NCBI GenBank assembly: GCA_946621875.1
Contig: CAMOOX010000010.1
Span: 1 to 31,854, forward strand
Origin: UBA1738 sp003453455
GTDB lineage: Bacteria; Bacillota; Clostridia; UBA1381
Direction: 5' to 3'
DNA: 31,854 nucleotides
The notes under the pieces are model-generated. The model was not told the DNA's origin. It saw nothing but the letters and a program-made list of their open reading frames with translations, and made no database searches. Positions 29,981-31,854 of this stretch are shown here, in pieces. Made by a program: the position numbers and the translations under genes. Positions within the stretch are counted from its first letter, which is position 1. Every line of letters starts with the position of its first letter.

Positions 29981-31183
29981 CTATATGATTATTTCTTTAT
30001 CATAGCAGACGTAGCTTATATTTTTATAGCGTTCAAACCATTGTGCGTTTTCTGTATGAACCGGAATGATTATTTTTGGTGTAACATCCTTTATAAGCGC
30101 ATCTATTGTTTGGGGGTCTGCGTGACCGCTTGTATGAAGAATATGTATTTTTATGCCCTTTTGTCTCATAAAGTGAAGAAAAGTTTCCATTTCAGGTTGC
30201 TCCATATATCCCTTCCACATTGCGTAAAAAAGTACTCCATCATCAAATGGAATCATATCACTCAACTTTTCAAGATAGTTTTTCATAGATTGACGGATGC
30301 ACATCAAAAATGGTTTCTTTGCAATTTCATATTTTCCGATTTTCGCTTCTTTGTATTTCTGCAATTTTGCATATTGCTTATCTCCTCCAGTACTAAAAAC
30401 ACGAATTCCGTTTTTCTTATCCGGAACAGGCAAGTCATAATCTGAGGCAACGGTAATATCGGCAGTATAAATATCCTCCAAAAACAGACGGTTTGTTATT
30501 TTTGCAACCTCATATGCAGTTTTAATGCGATCAATATTTTGTGCTGACATCATGATAAACGCGGGACCATTATGCCGCCGAAGATAACTGGTAGCAATCT
30601 TCTCCAAAAATTCTTCTTCAATGTTTTTCGTTGTATCATCACGCGAAAGCATTGTACCCTCGATAATTACGGCATCTACTTCGGGAAGCGATTGCAACAA
30701 ATCCATGAAATCATGGCGTCCGTTCGCACGAAAATCTCCGGTATATAACACTGTTTTCTCTCCGCACTTGATAAGAAACATGTAGGAATCAAATGCCGAA
30801 TGGTCACACTTATACGGAGTAATACACATATCGTCGATTACAACTGTTTTTTTATCAATTAAATACTCCGGGTAAAAGCCCAAATGTGTACCTCTGTAAT
30901 CAGCAGATGCAGAAAGAACACGGTATGCTTTCGCACCCATGTAAACCGGTATTTCCGGCAACAAATGATTGACAAGCCCCATATGGTCTGCATGATAATG
31001 TGAAATAAATACAGCATCAACATTCTTTGCTCCGCAAAACAAGCCGTCAATCTGCGGTACGTCGATTGGAGAATCTTCGATTAGATTTATTCCAATATCA
31101 AGTATTATTCTCGTACTATCAGTACTTACTTCAATGATAGAACCGCCGATCTGATTTTGACCGCGGATGATTGATATTTTCAT
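29981..31183 (-). CDS. Metallo-beta-lactamase/beta-CASP protein, RNase J-like
   Basis: The 400-residue protein has the metal-binding motif HYHADH at 62-67 (His62, His64, Asp66, His67), His128 in KCDHSAFDS, Asp150 in LYTGDFRANGR, and at the C-terminus HTSGHAD (350-356) followed by PKIIIPVHTE with His376. The last two blocks match the HxSGH and PxHGE-type motifs of RNase J and other beta-CASP nucleases. It lacks the RNase J C-terminal domain (RNase J is about 550 residues). A ribonuclease role is therefore likely but not shown. It is translationally coupled (ATGA) to the upstream membrane protein gene and sits beside tRNA-Leu, a common site for accessory DNA. Confidence 0.85.
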   Translation of the reverse strand: MKISIIRGQNQIGGSIIEVSTDSTRIILDIGINLIEDSPIDVPQIDGLFCGAKNVDAVFISHYHADHMGLVNHLLPEIPVYMGAKAYRVLSASADYRGTHLGFYPEYLIDKKTVVIDDMCITPYKCDHSAFDSYMFLIKCGEKTVLYTGDFRANGRHDFMDLLQSLPEVDAVIIEGTMLSRDDTTKNIEEEFLEKIATSYLRRHNGPAFIMMSAQNIDRIKTAYEVAKITNRLFLEDIYTADITVASDYDLPVPDKKNGIRVFSTGGDKQYAKLQKYKEAKIGKYEIAKKPFLMCIRQSMKNYLEKLSDMIPFDDGVLFYAMWKGYMEQPEMETFLHFMRQKGIKIHILHTSGHADPQTIDALIKDVTPKIIIPVHTENAQWFERYKNISYVCYDKEIII

Positions 31184-31854
31184 GCTTCTCTACTTGCCAT
31201 TACTAAAAACGCTTCATACATATCATCAATTATGATCATAATTGCTTTCACATCTTTATCTGTGTTTATTGAATCGTTTAAGAGTAATATCAGATTTGAT
31301 TTTGACACTTCATATTTTACGCTAGCAATATCTTTATATTTTGTTTGTGCAAATAATTGAAATTTTTCGCCCAAGGGTTTTAATAGTGTAGCAATATCTT
31401 CTTTTTCACCATTGTGACCAAAAAACAAAGACTTATTAAGGCTAAATGATATTTTCAAGGCGCTATTTTGCTTTTCAATCAGAGCAAATCGTCCCATTCC
31501 TGTTTTTCCGGCGCCAAAAAAATTATTAACATCTGTTTTGATATAAATATCTCTTTTATTGCGTGGATCTTTTAATGAAATCATATTCTTGTGTGTTTCA
31601 ACCCAATCTTCCAAAGCAATGTCAAGTAATGTATCAAAATCTGCACCCAACTTTTTCGGAAGATTTCTGATAAATGCTACGAGCAAAACAACAACAACCA
31701 ATGTACCGAAAACATCCTTGATTGCACCAAATACAGATACCGTACTAACGCCCGAAATGAACATTTCCGCGATGGCAGCGAATATAGAAATGATTCCAAG
31801 ATACAGCCGATTTGTTTTGTATTGTATCTTTTCAGCGACTGCGATATTACTATT
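31180..31854 (-). CDS. Membrane protein of unknown function, 5' end beyond window
   Basis: The frame is open to the right edge without a stop, so the start lies outside; the ATG at 31764 is internal to the open frame and need not be the start. The visible 224 residues begin NSNIAVAEKIQYKTNRLYLG. Two transmembrane helices follow (around LYLGIISIFAAIAEMFISGV and FGTLVVVVLLVAFI), then a basic segment RNLPKK and a soluble region of about 160 residues ending DDMYEAFLVMASREA. I do not recognise the family. The stop overlaps the start of the RNase J-like gene (ATGA), so the two are made together; the soluble part is probably cytoplasmic. Confidence 0.75.
   Translation of the reverse strand, partial: NSNIAVAEKIQYKTNRLYLGIISIFAAIAEMFISGVSTVSVFGAIKDVFGTLVVVVLLVAFIRNLPKKLGADFDTLLDIALEDWVETHKNMISLKDPRNKRDIYIKTDVNNFFGAGKTGMGRFALIEKQNSALKISFSLNKSLFFGHNGEKEDIATLLKPLGEKFQLFAQTKYKDIASVKYEVSKSNLILLLNDSINTDKDVKAIMIIIDDMYEAFLVMASREA

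Noticed and set aside
29930..30445. 171-codon plus-strand frame opposite the RNase J-like gene
   Set aside because: The minus-strand gene has conserved catalytic motifs throughout; the plus-strand frame is Phe/Cys/Tyr-rich and starts right after the tRNA terminator without a promoter.

Overview
The window looks like a chromosomal segment of a low-GC, Gram-positive anaerobe of class Clostridia, probably an uncultured gut-type lineage. Reasons: AddAB rather than RecBCD, the rpmG-secE-nusG-rplKAJ order, an RseC-like Cys protein, tandem feoA genes with a FeoB-associated Cys-rich peptide, strong GGAGG ribosome binding sites, occasional TTG/GTG starts, and near-consensus sigma-A promoters with 17-bp spacers. 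No species can be named from the sequence alone.

Layout. (1) 1-3177, minus strand: rpmG-secE-nusG-rplK-rplA, then rplJ, which runs off the left edge. A consensus promoter precedes rpmG, another plus an L10-type attenuator leader precedes rplJ, and two matching 31-nt hairpins resembling L1-binding sites precede rplK and rplA. (2) 3268-12250, plus strand: murA, the recombination pair addB-addA, and a membrane protein with a 39-histidine cytoplasmic tract. (3) 12259-15498: a YtrA-type GntR repressor with its ABC ATPase and permease, translationally coupled, behind an operator-like inverted repeat. (4) 15538-19295, minus strand: nadK-argR-recN-RseC-like, with an ARG-box match at the nadK start site, then a small conserved gene with its own promoter. 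(5) 19313-21091, plus strand: a Gph-like HAD phosphatase, then rplM-rpsI behind an L13-type leader. (6) 21092-22036: an XRE regulator with a two-gene minus-strand operon, and a 60-aa PspC protein. (7) 22088-29732: an iron section. A DtxR/IdeR-type repressor (29370) is divergent from feoA-feoA-feoB-Cys-rich peptide, and a DUF2325-type gene (22196) lies 7 kb away. Five copies of a palindrome close to AGTTAGC-N4-GCTAACT connect these promoters. An FtsX/MacB-type ABC exporter and a methyltransferase remnant lie between. (8) 29740-31854: tRNA-Leu(CAG) with its own promoter and terminator, then on the minus strand a beta-CASP RNase J-like protein overlapping by ATGA a membrane protein cut by the right edge. 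This pair beside a tRNA gene is the least explained part of the window.

How the genes work together: most of the window is housekeeping (translation, wall precursor synthesis, double-strand break repair, NADP supply) with readable autoregulation. The most coherent regulatory unit is the predicted iron regulon. The most open functions are the RNase J-like/membrane pair, the His-rich membrane protein and the DUF2325-type gene.
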